DNA of 64,000 bases, taken from NCBI RefSeq assembly GCF_000308815.1, contig NZ_BAFX01000017.1, positions 62,001 through 126,000 of the forward strand, given 5' to 3'. The stretch's first letter is position 1. Each line of letters begins with the position of its first letter. This document shows positions 25,698 to 35,215 of the stretch, piece by piece. Source of the DNA: Nocardia concava NBRC 100430. Its GTDB lineage: Bacteria; Actinomycetota; Actinomycetes; Mycobacteriales; Mycobacteriaceae. Made by a program: the position numbers and the translations under genes. Below the pieces are notes generated by a model. The model did no database searches. It had not been told where the DNA came from and saw only the letters and a list, made by a program, of their open reading frames with translations.

Positions 25698-26447
25698 ATG
25701 GGCTTGCGGAGCGGCGTGATCGGGGCACTGATCGCCGGGGTGTTCCTGGCCGGGGCCGCGAGCGCGGCCCTGAGCGGCATCGCGGCCGCGAGCCAGCCGC
25801 GGCCCACCGATATCGAGCCGCTGCAGGTGCCCGGCCGCACCTCCATCTCGGTGCGCTCGATCGTGCCGGGCGTGGGCTGGGGCACCGACAACGAGACCGA
25901 AGAGCGTGCGGCCCTGTCGATTTCGAAGCTCTTCATCGCCGACTACGCGCTGCGGCACGGCGACGGCTCGGATTCCGACCGCGAGCTGTGCGAGCGCATG
26001 ATCCGCAAATCCGACGACGCCGCGGCCGACCGGCTCGAGGCCAAGTACCCCAAGGCCATCGACGCCGTCGCCGCCGAATACGGCCTCATCGCCACCCACG
26101 GCACCGGCGGCTGGGAGTTCTCGACCACCAGCACCGCCGATGTCGCGGACTTCCTGGCCGCCAAGGTGCGCGACGAACCGGACAGCCCGATCCTCGCCTG
26201 GATGGAGGAGCCCGCCGACAAGGCCGCCGACGGGACCCGGCAGGACTGGGGGACCGCCCGGCTGCCGCACGTCCTCGGCACCAAATGGGGCTGGGCCGAT
26301 GTGGGCGATCCCGAGGTCGCCTCGGCCTCCTTCGGTCCGGGCTTCACCGTGTCCGCCCACACCTACGGCACTCCCGAGCAGCAGACCGAGGATGTGCTGG
26401 GCGTGCTGTGGGGAGTGATCGAGAAGATGACGCCGCCCCGGCACTGA
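25698..26447 (+). CDS. Secreted SxxK serine-hydrolase-like protein
   Basis: A 249-residue protein with a signal peptide (about residues 1-32). The mature part has the order of motifs of class A beta-lactamases and related penicilloyl-serine enzymes: S74-I-S-K77 (SxxK), S105-D-D (in place of SDN), and K196-W-G (in place of KTG), at plausible spacings. The Asp and Trp changes make true beta-lactamase activity uncertain; related exported proteins of mycolic-acid bacteria are uncharacterised. The ATG at 25698 follows ACGGAGGT. It is a single gene behind a terminator. Confidence 0.65.
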   Translation: MGLRSGVIGALIAGVFLAGAASAALSGIAAASQPRPTDIEPLQVPGRTSISVRSIVPGVGWGTDNETEERAALSISKLFIADYALRHGDGSDSDRELCERMIRKSDDAAADRLEAKYPKAIDAVAAEYGLIATHGTGGWEFSTTSTADVADFLAAKVRDEPDSPILAWMEEPADKAADGTRQDWGTARLPHVLGTKWGWADVGDPEVASASFGPGFTVSAHTYGTPEQQTEDVLGVLWGVIEKMTPPRH

Positions 26448-26507
26448 CGTGACCCGCGGGCATCGACGTGACCCGTGCCACCGGCAAGGACGCTTGCATT
26501 CGGAATG

Positions 26508-26540
26508 GTTGTAAGCACACAATAGTTGTGTGCTTACAAC
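26508..26540. promoter_or_regulatory. 33-bp perfect palindrome over the MFS start codon
   Basis: GTTGTAAGCACACAA (26508-26522) is repeated perfectly in reverse as TTGTGTGCTTACAAC (26526-26540) around TAG. It covers the GTG start at 26530 and a -10-like CACAAT (26518-26523) with TTGCAT (26494-26499) 18 bases upstream. A dimer bound here would shut off transcription. The MarR-type gene at the end of the same unit is the natural repressor. Confidence 0.75.
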
Positions 26541-27906
26541 TGTCGAAGGGCTGAGCGCGCGCCGGAAGACGATCATTCTGGTGACCTGCTGTCTGAGCCT
26601 CCTGATCTCGTCCATGGACGCGACCATCGTGAATGTCGCGATCCCGACCATTCGCACCGATCTCGACGCACCGCTGTCGAGGCTGCAGTGGATCGTCGAC
26701 GTCTACACGCTCACCCTCGCCAGCCTGCTCATGCTCTCCGGCGCGGCCGCCGATCGCTTCGGCCGCAAGCGGGTCTTCCGCATCGGCCTGCTCACCTTCG
26801 CCGTCGGCTCGCTGCTGTGCAGCGTCGCGCCCACCATCGAAATCCTCATCGGCGCAAGGTTTCTGCAGGCCATCGGCGGTTCCATGCTGAATCCCGTTGC
26901 GATGTCGATCATTACGACCGTCTTCACCGGCCGGGTGGAACGCGCGCGGGCGGTCGGCGTGTGGGGTGCGGTGGTCGGCATCTCGACCGCGCTGGGCCCG
27001 ATGGTCGGCGGCCTGCTCATCGACAGCCTCGGCTGGCAGTCGGTGTTCTGGATCAACCTGCCGATCGTGGCGGTCGCGTTCGTGCTCACCACCGTCTATG
27101 TGCCGGAGTCGAAATCGGCCAATCCGCGCAGCATGGATCCGATCGGGCAGGTGCTGGCCATCGCGGTGCTGTTCACCTTGGTGTTCGGCCTGATCGAGGG
27201 CAAGCCGATCGTCTTCGTGGCCTCGGCGGTGGCCTTCGCCGGATTCCTCTGGCACGAGTCGCGGCATCCGTCGCCGTTCATCGATCTGCGCTTCTTCCGC
27301 AGCTTCCCGTTCTCCTCGGCCACCGTCATCGCGGTCTGCTCGTTCGCCGCGCTCGGCGCGTTCCTGTTCGACATGTCGCTGTATCTGCAAGGCACGCGGC
27401 ACTTCTCGGCCGTGCACACCGGCCTGCTCTACCTGCCGATGGCGCTGGGCGTGCTGATCTTCTCCCCACTGTCGGGCCGGCTGGTCGGCCGCCACGGCAC
27501 CAAGCCGTCGCTGCTCATCTCCGGATCGCTGATGACGCTGGCCGCGGCCGGGCTCACCGTGCTGCACGCCGACACCCCGATCTGGCAGCTGATCATCACC
27601 TTCGCCGTCTTCGGCATCGGCTTCGGCATGGTGAACGCGCCCATCACCACCACCGCCGTGAGCGGCATGCCGCTGGATCGCGCGGGCGCCGCGGCCGCGG
27701 TGGCCTCCACCAGCCGTCAGGTCGGCGTGAGTCTCGGTGTGGCACTGTGTGGTGCGCTCACGGGCGCGGGATTGTGGTGGACCATCAGCGGTTTCGCCGT
27801 CGCCGTCACCGCGCTGGGCGTCGCCGCCAATACCGACTGGGCGTACCGTTCGCGAGATCGCGTCGCCCCCTTGCTCGAACAGAAGGTCCCCGCGCATGCC
27901 GGATGA
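26530..27906 (+). CDS. MFS drug efflux pump, DHA2/QacA-EmrB type
   Basis: A 458-residue transporter with about fourteen hydrophobic segments and DHA2 motifs: LDATIVNVAIPTI-like SSMDATIVNVAIPTI in the first segment, motif A ADRFGRKRVF, and motif C ALGPMVGGLLID. It should export hydrophobic drugs or metabolites with the proton gradient. GTG 26530 is the only good start before the first membrane segment; it has no ribosome-binding site and lies about where transcription should begin, so the message may be leaderless. It overlaps the MarR gene by 11 bases, and the palindrome covers its start. Confidence 0.85.
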   Translation: MLTTVEGLSARRKTIILVTCCLSLLISSMDATIVNVAIPTIRTDLDAPLSRLQWIVDVYTLTLASLLMLSGAAADRFGRKRVFRIGLLTFAVGSLLCSVAPTIEILIGARFLQAIGGSMLNPVAMSIITTVFTGRVERARAVGVWGAVVGISTALGPMVGGLLIDSLGWQSVFWINLPIVAVAFVLTTVYVPESKSANPRSMDPIGQVLAIAVLFTLVFGLIEGKPIVFVASAVAFAGFLWHESRHPSPFIDLRFFRSFPFSSATVIAVCSFAALGAFLFDMSLYLQGTRHFSAVHTGLLYLPMALGVLIFSPLSGRLVGRHGTKPSLLISGSLMTLAAAGLTVLHADTPIWQLIITFAVFGIGFGMVNAPITTTAVSGMPLDRAGAAAAVASTSRQVGVSLGVALCGALTGAGLWWTISGFAVAVTALGVAANTDWAYRSRDRVAPLLEQKVPAHAG

Positions 27907-28315
27907 CACGCCCACGACCGATGAGGTCTGGAAGCAGCTCACCCACCTGGTCATGGACACCCGCGACGGTTGGAAGCGGGCCGTGGTGGAGCGAACCGGC
28001 ATGCCCTTCAGCCGGACTCGCATCCTGCGGCGGCTGCTGCCGGGGCCGTTGACCGCCAAGCAGCTGGCGGCGGCGGCCGCCATGGACGCGCCCGCCACCA
28101 CGGTCGTGGTGAACGACCTCGAGGCGCGCGGCCTGGTGACTCGCGAGATCGATCCGACCAACCGGCGCTGCAAGCTGATCTCGCTGACCCGCGCGGGCCA
28201 GGAGATGGTGGCCGAGGCGCTCGCCACGCCCGATCCGGTGCCCGCCGAGTTGGCCGCCCTCGAGGCCGATGACCTGCGCACTCTGCACGAGATCCTGCGC
28301 AAACTCGAACACTGA
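27896..28315 (+). CDS. MarR-family regulator of the MFS pump
   Basis: A 139-residue winged-helix protein: TRILRRLLPGPLTAKQLAAAAAMDAPATTVVVNDLEARGLV as the DNA-binding helices and turn (residues about 40-80), then the wing TREIDPTNRRCKLISLT. MarR proteins usually repress a neighbouring pump and release DNA when they bind its drug. The gene overlaps the pump gene and probably acts at the 26508-26540 palindrome. Start at 27896 gives the usual family length. Confidence 0.82.
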   Translation: MPDDTPTTDEVWKQLTHLVMDTRDGWKRAVVERTGMPFSRTRILRRLLPGPLTAKQLAAAAAMDAPATTVVVNDLEARGLVTREIDPTNRRCKLISLTRAGQEMVAEALATPDPVPAELAALEADDLRTLHEILRKLEH

Positions 28316-28316
28316 C

Positions 28317-28345
28317 TTACTCGTTCGTGATTGAACCGTTATCGT
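28317..28345 (+). promoter_or_regulatory. Candidate leaderless promoter of the amidase gene
   Basis: TTACTC (28317-28322) and TATCGT (28340-28345) are 17 bases apart, and the GTG start follows seven bases after the -10 box. No ribosome-binding site fits between, so translation would begin at the 5' end of the message. Confidence 0.4.
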
Positions 28346-28352
28346 TGGGCGC

Positions 28353-29096
28353 GTGCGACACCGACAGTGGAAGTCCTTGGCGGCCCTCGGCGCGGCAGTG
28401 CTGATCGCGGGATGCGGGCAGAGCCTCACCGCCACACCGGTTTCGGCGTCGCCGGGTCAGACCGTGGTCATCGATCCCGGCCACAATGGCGGTGGCGGGG
28501 CGCATCCGGATCAGATCAACGCCCAGGTGCCCGACGGGCGCGGCGGCATGAAGCCCTGCAACACCACCGGCACCAGCGGCAATGACGGATACACCGAGCA
28601 CGAATTCAATTGGGATGTGGGCCAGCGGGTCCGCGACATCCTCACCGCCCGCGGCTACCACGTGATCATGAGCCGAGACAGCGACGACGGCGTCGGGCCC
28701 TGCGTGAACGATCGCGGCACGCTCGGCAACCGGGTGGGCGCGGCGGCCGTGGTCTCCATCCACGCCGACGGCGCGCCCGCGGGTGCGCACGGATTCCATG
28801 TCGCCTACTCCTCGCCCGCGCTCAATGACGTCCAGGCCGGGCCCTCGGTGCAGCTGGCCACCGCGCTGCGCGACGGCATGGCCGGGGCGGGCTTCGCCAC
28901 CTCCACCTACGTCGGCTCCGACGGTTTGAACCCGCGCCCGGATCTGGCCGGGCTCAACTTCTCCGAGCGCCCGTCCGCGCTCGTCGAGTGCGGCAATATG
29001 CGCGATCCGGGCGATGCCGCCCTCATCGAATCCCCGGACGGCCGCGCCCGATTCGCGCAGGCCATCGCCAACGCCATCGCCGGGTATCTCGGCTAG
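28353..29096 (+). CDS. N-acetylmuramoyl-L-alanine amidase, Rv3717/Ami1-like
   Basis: A 247-residue exported amidase_3-family protein. A lipoprotein-type signal (AVLIAGC) precedes the zinc site: DPGHNGG (His), YTEHEFNW (Glu) and SIHADG (His), with the catalytic glutamate in ALVECGNMRDPGD. It cuts the bond between muramic acid and the stem peptide in peptidoglycan, in the cell envelope, and resembles M. tuberculosis Rv3717. The family's small disulfide-flanked insertion is visible as KPCNTTG and GPCVNDRG. Starts at GTG. Confidence 0.85.
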   Translation: MRHRQWKSLAALGAAVLIAGCGQSLTATPVSASPGQTVVIDPGHNGGGGAHPDQINAQVPDGRGGMKPCNTTGTSGNDGYTEHEFNWDVGQRVRDILTARGYHVIMSRDSDDGVGPCVNDRGTLGNRVGAAAVVSIHADGAPAGAHGFHVAYSSPALNDVQAGPSVQLATALRDGMAGAGFATSTYVGSDGLNPRPDLAGLNFSERPSALVECGNMRDPGDAALIESPDGRARFAQAIANAIAGYLG

Positions 29097-29219
29097 CACA
29101 TCGGACCGAACGACTCACGGCGCGGGGTGCGTCCGCGCCCGGTGCGCCGTGAGTACATTCGTCACGTCATTTACGGACTATTCGGGAAACCGGACCTGCA
29201 GCGTTCCGGGGAGGACTCC

Positions 29220-31175
29220 TTGACCACGACCGAGGCACAGCCGCGCTCGCGATTCGCGAATTGGCTACTCGAGGACGCGGGTGAGAATCACTCGCAGATT
29301 CAGGGGCCGATGGCCAAGAAGGCGCCCAAGGAGCATCAGCACAGCTGGTGGAAGGTCATGTGCCTCACCGGCGTCGATTACTTCTCGACGCTGGGCTATC
29401 AGCCGGGCATCGCCGCGCTCGCCGCGGGCGTGCTGTCGCCGCTGGCGACGCTGGTGCTGGTCGCGCTGACGCTGCTGGGCGCGCTGCCGGTGTATCGCCG
29501 GGTGGCCAAGGAGAGCTTCAACGGCGGCGGCTCGATCGCCATGTTCGCCAACTTCCTGCCGAACTGGTGGGGCAAGATCTTCATCCTGGTGCTGCTGGGC
29601 TTCGCGGCCACCGACTTCACCATCACCATGACGCTGTCGGCGGCCGACGGCGCGGCGCATATCGTCGAGAACCCGAATGTGCCCGGGTTCCTGCACGACC
29701 AGAACATGACCATCACCCTCATCCTGCTGGCGCTGCTGGCGGCGGTGTTTCTCAAGGGATTCAGTGAGGCCATCGGCATCGCGGTCGGACTGGTCGGTGC
29801 CTACCTTGCGCTGAACGTGGTCGTGGTCGTGGTCGGCATCGTGAAGGTGGCGCAGGCGCCGCACCTGGTGACCGACTGGGGGCATCTGCTGACGGCCAAG
29901 CACGGCAATGTGTTCGCCATGATCGGGGTGGCGCTGCTGGTGTTCCCCAAACTCGCGCTGGGCCTGTCCGGATTCGAGACCGGTGTGGCGGTCATGCCGC
30001 AGATCAAGGGAAATCCGGCCGACTCCCCGGACTATCCGCGCACCCGCATCATCGGCACCCGCAAGCTGCTGACCACCGCGGCGCTCATCATGAGCGGATT
30101 CCTCATCGTCACCAGCTTCATCACCACCATCCTGATTCCGGAACAGGAATTCGAGGAGGGCGGCAAGGCCAACGGGCGCGCGCTGGCGTATCTGGCGCAT
30201 GAATACCTGGGCAATGCCTTCGGCAGCGTCTACGACATCAGCACCATCGCGATCCTGTGGTTCGCGGGCGCGTCGGCCATGGCGGGGCTGCTGAATCTGG
30301 TGCCGCGCTATCTGCCCCGCTTCGGCATGGCTCCGGAGTGGGCGCGTCAGATTCGGCCGCTGGTGCTGGTTTTCGCGCTGGTGTCGTTCGGGATCACCTG
30401 GTACTTCGACGCGAATGTGGACGCGCAGGGTGCGGCGTACGCGACCGGTGTGTTGGTGCTGATCACCTCGGCGGCGGTGGCCGTGACCATTTCGGCCTGG
30501 CGTAAGCAGCAGTACAGCCGCGTCGTGGGCTTCGGTGTGGTGTCGCTGATCTTCGTGTACACCACCATCGACAACATCATCGAGAAGCCGGCCGGTCTGC
30601 ATCTGGCCATCCTGTTCGTGGTGGCGATCATGGTGGTGTCGTTCGCCTCCCGCGTTCGCCGGGCCTTCGAGTTGCGGGCGGTCGACGTGGTCTTCGACGA
30701 GAAGGCCTGCGCCATGATCGATCAGCTGGCCGAACGCGGTGAGATCCGCATCGTCACCCATGACATCAGCGACGGGCGCTCACCCGAGGAGTACGCGGAG
30801 AAGGAAGCCGATCAGCGCCGGGAGAGCCACATTCCCGACGAGGAGCCCATCCTCTTCCTCGAGGTCATCGTGAAGGACCCCTCGGAGTTCTCCACCACGC
30901 TGAACGTGACCGAGGTGGATGTGGAGGACTACCACATCCTCACCGTCGAGGCCGCGGCCGTGCCGAACTGCATCGCATCCATCCTGATCGCCATCCGAGA
31001 TCGGACCGGCGAGTGCCCGCACGTGTACTTCGAATGGACCGAGGGCAATCCGCTGGTCAACCTGATGCGGTTCATGTTCTTCGGTGAGGGTGAGGTCGCG
31101 CCGGTGACCCGCGAGATCCTGCGCCGGGCCATCCCGCGCCGGTCGCAGCGGCCGCACGTGCACGTCGATAGCTGA
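29220..31175 (+). CDS. APC-superfamily permease with C-terminal cytoplasmic domain
   Basis: A 651-residue protein: short hydrophilic N-terminus, the first segment [23 protein letters not shown], about twelve hydrophobic segments ([21 protein letters not shown] among them), then about 170 cytoplasmic residues beginning near [19 protein letters not shown]. Related actinobacterial proteins are annotated as amino acid transporters; the substrate is unknown. TTG 29220 is chosen because GGGGAGG lies five bases upstream; a GTG at 29127 in frame adds an unrecognisable stretch. Single gene. Confidence 0.75.
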   Translation: MTTTEAQPRSRFANWLLEDAGENHSQIQGPMAKKAPKEHQHSWWKVMCLTGVDYFSTLGYQPGIAALAAGVLSPLATLVLVALTLLGALPVYRRVAKESFNGGGSIAMFANFLPNWWGKIFILVLLGFAATDFTITMTLSAADGAAHIVENPNVPGFLHDQNMTITLILLALLAAVFLKGFSEAIGIAVGLVGAYLALNVVVVVVGIVKVAQAPHLVTDWGHLLTAKHGNVFAMIGVALLVFPKLALGLSGFETGVAVMPQIKGNPADSPDYPRTRIIGTRKLLTTAALIMSGFLIVTSFITTILIPEQEFEEGGKANGRALAYLAHEYLGNAFGSVYDISTIAILWFAGASAMAGLLNLVPRYLPRFGMAPEWARQIRPLVLVFALVSFGITWYFDANVDAQGAAYATGVLVLITSAAVAVTISAWRKQQYSRVVGFGVVSLIFVYTTIDNIIEKPAGLHLAILFVVAIMVVSFASRVRRAFELRAVDVVFDEKACAMIDQLAERGEIRIVTHDISDGRSPEEYAEKEADQRRESHIPDEEPILFLEVIVKDPSEFSTTLNVTEVDVEDYHILTVEAAAVPNCIASILIAIRDRTGECPHVYFEWTEGNPLVNLMRFMFFGEGEVAPVTREILRRAIPRRSQRPHVHVDS

Positions 31176-31272
31176 TTCTGGCTCAAAAATCTAGGTGTAA
31201 CTCCTGGTTTCATACACAGGTAGAATATTGCTACGCTCACGCAGCAAACGCGATATGAGACCAGGAGTACCG

Positions 31273-32178
31273 ATGAAGCTACTTCCCAAACTGGGCCGCC
31301 GACCGGTGACGGAACCCGGAGAGGTAGCCCTGCACGCCCGCAATGTGCGGTTCGATTGGTCCAAGACCGAACCGGTCTGGATGAAGAAGGAACCGATCGC
31401 CTCGCACGTGCTGAATGCCCTGAGCATGCTCCTGCCCGAGGGTGAGCGCATGTTCCTGGTGACCTTCGGCGAGGCCCTCGAACTGGTGAAGGACGAGAAG
31501 CTGCGGGAAGCCATGATCGGCTTCATCGGGCAGGAGTCCATGCACGCCGAGAGCCATCACGGTGCGCTCGAAGAGGTACTCGCCACGCATGGGATCGATG
31601 TCGAACCCTATGTGCGGCAGGCGGAATTCATCTTCCGCAAGACACTCGGCCCCCGGGAGATGGCGACCGCGGCGGCACAGCAGCAGCAACTCGTGGAGCG
31701 GCTCGGCGTCATCGCGGCGCTCGAGCACTTCTTCGCCTGGCTCGGTGACTGGGTGCTCAATGCCGACCTCGAGAAGTTCGACGCCGACCCGCAGATGCTG
31801 GACCTGTTCCGCTGGCACGGGGCCGAAGAGGTCGAACACCGGATGGTCGCGCACGATGTCGCCGAGTACTTCGAGGTCGGTTACATCCGCCGCTGCGCCC
31901 TCATGCTGATGGTCTTCCCGATCTTCATCGCGCTGCTGCTGCGCGGCACCAAGTTCCTGGTGCATGCCGACCCGTCGCTGCCCAACCACCGCTACCCGAT
32001 GCTGATCCTGCGGATCTTCGCGTCCATGTGGCGCAGGTCCGTGCCCGGAGTGCCTTCGCTGCTGATCAGCGCGCTGTCCACGTTCACGCCCGGCTACAGC
32101 CCGGAGCATGTCGGGTCGACCGCGCAGGCGGTCGCCTACCTGGCGCAGTCCTCGGCTGCCCGGGCCATGGCCTCGTGA
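31273..32178 (+). CDS. PF10118 protein with diiron signature (annotated metal-dependent hydrolase family)
   Basis: A 301-residue helical protein of the predicted metal-dependent hydrolase family. The acidic/histidine residues form a complete ferritin-like diiron pattern: E58 in LPEGER, E88-x2-H91 in GQESMH, E151 in ALEHF, and E186-x2-H189 in GAEEVEH. A hydrophobic hairpin near 208-232 may bind membrane or lipid. The stop overlaps the start of an oxygenase-type reductase (GTGA), and a second copy of this pair lies at 47.3-49.4 kb. An oxygenase or desaturase role is inferred; the family name suggests hydrolysis, which nothing here supports. A TAGAAT box at 31221-31226 may be its promoter. Confidence 0.75.
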   Translation: MKLLPKLGRRPVTEPGEVALHARNVRFDWSKTEPVWMKKEPIASHVLNALSMLLPEGERMFLVTFGEALELVKDEKLREAMIGFIGQESMHAESHHGALEEVLATHGIDVEPYVRQAEFIFRKTLGPREMATAAAQQQQLVERLGVIAALEHFFAWLGDWVLNADLEKFDADPQMLDLFRWHGAEEVEHRMVAHDVAEYFEVGYIRRCALMLMVFPIFIALLLRGTKFLVHADPSLPNHRYPMLILRIFASMWRRSVPGVPSLLISALSTFTPGYSPEHVGSTAQAVAYLAQSSAARAMAS

Positions 32179-33284
32179 GCGCGGTCCGACCCGTCCCGAC
32201 CGCGCCGCCGCAGGATCTGTTCGGTAAGGGACGCGCCGACCGCGCCACCCGCGTGCTGGACTTCATCGCCGAAAGCCGTTTGCGCTGGACCACTTTCGTG
32301 AACCGGCACGAGCCCGCCGCACCGGTGAACGATTGGCGGATTCCGCTGGTCGTGGTGGAACGCCGGGTCGAGGCGCACGACACCGATGTGATCAGCCTGC
32401 TCATGACCGCGCCGGACGGGCGGGCGCTGCCCGAGTGGCGGCCCGGTGCGCATCTGGATCTGGAGCTGCCGTCGGGGCGGGTGCGGCAGTACTCGCTGTG
32501 CGGGGATCCGGCCGATCGGCACGCGTATCGCGTTGCGGTGCGGCGGATTCCGGAGGGCAACGGCGGGTCGCTGGAGGTGCACGAGGAGCTGCTCGTCGGT
32601 ACCGCGCTGACCGTGCGGGGGCCGCGCAACGCGTTTCCGTTCGTGCTGCCCGGATACGGATCCTCCGCCGCGCGAGTGCATTTCGTGGCGGGCGGTATCG
32701 GGATCACGCCGATTCTGCCGATGATCCGGATGGCGGATCGGCTGGGTGTCGAGTGGAGCATGGTGTACGCGGGGCGGTCCCGCGACACCATTCCGTTCCT
32801 GTCGGAGGTGGAGTCGTTCGGGTCGCGGGTGACCGTGCGCACCGATGACGAGCACGGGATTCCCACCGGGGCCGATCTGCTGGCGGGGGTCGGGTCCGAT
32901 ACCTCGGTCTACTGCTGCGGGCCGGTCGTGATGACCCAGCTGATCGCCGATCGGGTGCGCGAAATGCCCGGCGTGGAACTGTATTCCGAGCGTTTCTCGC
33001 CGCCGCCGGTGGTGAACGGCACCGCCTTCCAGGTGGAGCTGGCCCGCACCGGCGAGGTCATCGAGGTGCCCGCCGACAAGTCGGTGCTCGAGGAAGTGCT
33101 GAAAGTCCGTCCGGACAGCGCGTATTCGTGCCGTCAGGGGTTCTGCCGCACCTGCGTGGTGCGGGTCCGTTCCGGCGATGTCGAGCATCGCGACACCGTG
33201 CTCACCGACGCCGAACGCGCGGCGGGCGACATGCTGATCTGTGTATCCCGTTGCGGCGGGGACCGTTTGGTGCTGGACATCTAG
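32175..33284 (+). CDS. Oxygenase reductase: FNR-type flavin/NAD domains with C-terminal [2Fe-2S]
   Basis: A 369-residue reductase: FAD/FMN domain with RQYSLCGDP, NAD domain with FVAGGIGITPILPMIR and YCCGP, and a plant-type ferredoxin domain with CRQGFCRTC plus a later Cys in ICVSRC. It passes electrons from NAD(P)H to an oxygenase. It is translationally coupled to the PF10118 gene, which is therefore the likely partner. It could also serve the Rieske betaine oxygenase, whose own reductase is missing. GTG 32175 overlaps the previous stop by 4 bases. Confidence 0.83.
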   Translation: MSAVRPVPTAPPQDLFGKGRADRATRVLDFIAESRLRWTTFVNRHEPAAPVNDWRIPLVVVERRVEAHDTDVISLLMTAPDGRALPEWRPGAHLDLELPSGRVRQYSLCGDPADRHAYRVAVRRIPEGNGGSLEVHEELLVGTALTVRGPRNAFPFVLPGYGSSAARVHFVAGGIGITPILPMIRMADRLGVEWSMVYAGRSRDTIPFLSEVESFGSRVTVRTDDEHGIPTGADLLAGVGSDTSVYCCGPVVMTQLIADRVREMPGVELYSERFSPPPVVNGTAFQVELARTGEVIEVPADKSVLEEVLKVRPDSAYSCRQGFCRTCVVRVRSGDVEHRDTVLTDAERAAGDMLICVSRCGGDRLVLDI

Positions 33285-33309
33285 CACCGATCTCAACGAG
33301 GAGACGATC

Positions 33310-35076
33310 GTGACCGATCACCCCACCGTCATTCCCGCCGCGGAGCGCATGGTGCGCAGCGGTGAGTTCGATATCGCCGTGTACGAGTACGGCTCGCCGT
33401 CGGCCGAAACCATTGTGCTGGTGCATGGTTGGCCCGACGACAACCACCTCTGGGATCGCGTCGTGCCGCTGCTGGCCGACCGCTTCCACGTGGTCACCTA
33501 CGACACCCGCGGGCACGGGCGGTCCACCCGGACCGATCGCACCGAGGACTACCGGCTCGAGCACTTCGCGGCCGACTTCTTCGCCGTCGCCGATGCGGTG
33601 AGTCCCGATGCGCCAGTGCACATCCTGGCCCACGACTGGGGTTCGGTGGAGATGTGGGAGGCCGTGTGCGAGCCGCAGGCGGTCGGGCGGGTCGCCTCGT
33701 TCACCTCGGTGTCCGGGCCCAACCTGGACCACCTGGGTGCGTGGGCGCGGTCGAATCTGTCGCGAGGCAAGGTGTGGGGCCCGTTCACGCAGCTGCTGTC
33801 CTCGCTGTACACCGGGCTGTTCATGACGCCGGGCGTGCCGCGGGTGGTGTTGAAGCCGCTGGGGACCGAGAAGATGTGGTCGCGGTTCGTCGGGCTGATG
33901 AACGAGACCTCGCCGGAGAACATCAAGCTCGGGCCGGAATTCCGGCGCGACTTCTTCGACGGCATGCGGATCTATCGCGCCAACATCCTGCAGCGCATGG
34001 CCGATCCGCGCGAGCGGCGCACCGAGGTGCCGGTGCAGCTGATCATCGCGCGGCGCGATGTGGCGGTGCGGCCGGCGGGTTATGCCGACACCCAGGAGTA
34101 CGCGCCCACCCTGTACCGGCGTGAGGTCGGCGGCGGGCACTGGCTGCCGTTCTCGCATCCGGAGCTGCTGGCCACCTCGACCGTCGAGCTCATCGATTCG
34201 CTGCGTACGGGGGAGACCTCGCGTGCGCTCAAGCGCGCCGAAGTCGGTTCGCAGCAGCGGCCTTTCGAGAATCAGCTGCTGGTGATCACCGGCGGCGGCA
34301 GCGGGATCGGGCGCGAGACCGCGCTGGCGTTCGCGCGCGGCGGGGCCGAGGTGGTGCTCTCCGATATCAACCTCGATTCGGCCAAGGAGACCGCGGAACT
34401 CATTGCGCACGAGGGCGGTACGGCGCACGCCTACCAGCTCGACGTGTCCTCCGCCGAGGCCGTCAACGCGCACGCGGCCGAGGTGATCGGTCTACACGGC
34501 GTGCCCGACATCCTCATCAACAATGCCGGTGTCGGCGCGGCCGGTGATTTCTTCGACACCACCGCCGAGGAATTCGACCGGGTGCTCAATATCAATCTGC
34601 ACGGCGTAATCAATGGCTGCCGTGCTTTCGGAAAAGCAATGGCCGAGCGCGGACTGGGCGGCCATATCGTCAATCTGTCCTCGATGGCCGCTTACACGCC
34701 GCAACGCGGATTCGCGGCCTACTCCACCTCCAAATCGGCGGTGTTCATGTTCTCCGACTGCCTGCGCGCCGAACTGTCGGGCCAGGGCATCGGCGTACAC
34801 ACGATCTGCCCCGGCATCGTGCACACCAATATCGTTGCCACCACCCGCTTCTCGGGTGTTTCGGAGGCAGAGGAGGCGGCCAAGCAGCAGCGTTACGACA
34901 AGCTGTACGCCGCGCGCCGCTACGGTCCCGAAAAAGTCGCCGCGCAAATCGTCAAGGCGGTCGAGCGAGGCCGCGATGTCGTTCCGGTGACACCCGAAGC
35001 GTGGATGCAATACCGTTTCAACCGTTTCGCGCCCGCTGTCGCCCGATTCTTCGCGGCACGCGTCAAGCTGACGTAG
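33310..35076 (+). CDS. ephD: EphD-like fusion of alpha/beta hydrolase and short-chain dehydrogenase
   Basis: A 588-residue two-part enzyme. Residues about 1-300 are an epoxide-hydrolase-type alpha/beta hydrolase (LVHGWPDDNHLWD, nucleophile D109 in HDWGSVEM, GGGHWLPF with the histidine). Residues about 315-588 are a classical SDR: ITGGGSGIGRETA for cofactor, NNAG, and Y471-x3-K475 in AAYSTSKSA. This layout is that of mycobacterial EphD, an epoxide hydrolase acting in mycolic acid metabolism. It follows the reductase by 25 bases and may act on the product of the PF10118/reductase pair. Starts at GTG after AACGAGGAG. Confidence 0.82.
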   Translation: MTDHPTVIPAAERMVRSGEFDIAVYEYGSPSAETIVLVHGWPDDNHLWDRVVPLLADRFHVVTYDTRGHGRSTRTDRTEDYRLEHFAADFFAVADAVSPDAPVHILAHDWGSVEMWEAVCEPQAVGRVASFTSVSGPNLDHLGAWARSNLSRGKVWGPFTQLLSSLYTGLFMTPGVPRVVLKPLGTEKMWSRFVGLMNETSPENIKLGPEFRRDFFDGMRIYRANILQRMADPRERRTEVPVQLIIARRDVAVRPAGYADTQEYAPTLYRREVGGGHWLPFSHPELLATSTVELIDSLRTGETSRALKRAEVGSQQRPFENQLLVITGGGSGIGRETALAFARGGAEVVLSDINLDSAKETAELIAHEGGTAHAYQLDVSSAEAVNAHAAEVIGLHGVPDILINNAGVGAAGDFFDTTAEEFDRVLNINLHGVINGCRAFGKAMAERGLGGHIVNLSSMAAYTPQRGFAAYSTSKSAVFMFSDCLRAELSGQGIGVHTICPGIVHTNIVATTRFSGVSEAEEAAKQQRYDKLYAARRYGPEKVAAQIVKAVERGRDVVPVTPEAWMQYRFNRFAPAVARFFAARVKLT

Positions 35077-35092
35077 CGGGTACCCACGGCGA

Positions 35093-35121
35093 GGGGTATT
35101 CACACTCCGGGCGAATACCCC
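35093..35121 (+). terminator. Hairpin after EphD-like gene
   Basis: GGGGTATTC (35093-35101) pairs perfectly with GAATACCCC (35113-35121) around an 11-base loop, 17 bases after the stop. Confidence 0.65.
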
Positions 35122-35215
35122 AGAAAATGGGTTTGTCGCATCGATTCTCCCCGGCGTAGCTTTTCGCTTATCTCCCGCGGCCACCATGGCCGCGGGACGG
35201 GGGAGGAGACCTGCG

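Noticed and set aside
26448..26485. Direct repeat GACGTGACCCG twice near 26447-26480
   Set aside because: Only two copies, 11 bp, in the tail of a gene region; probably chance, with no link to the palindrome that follows.
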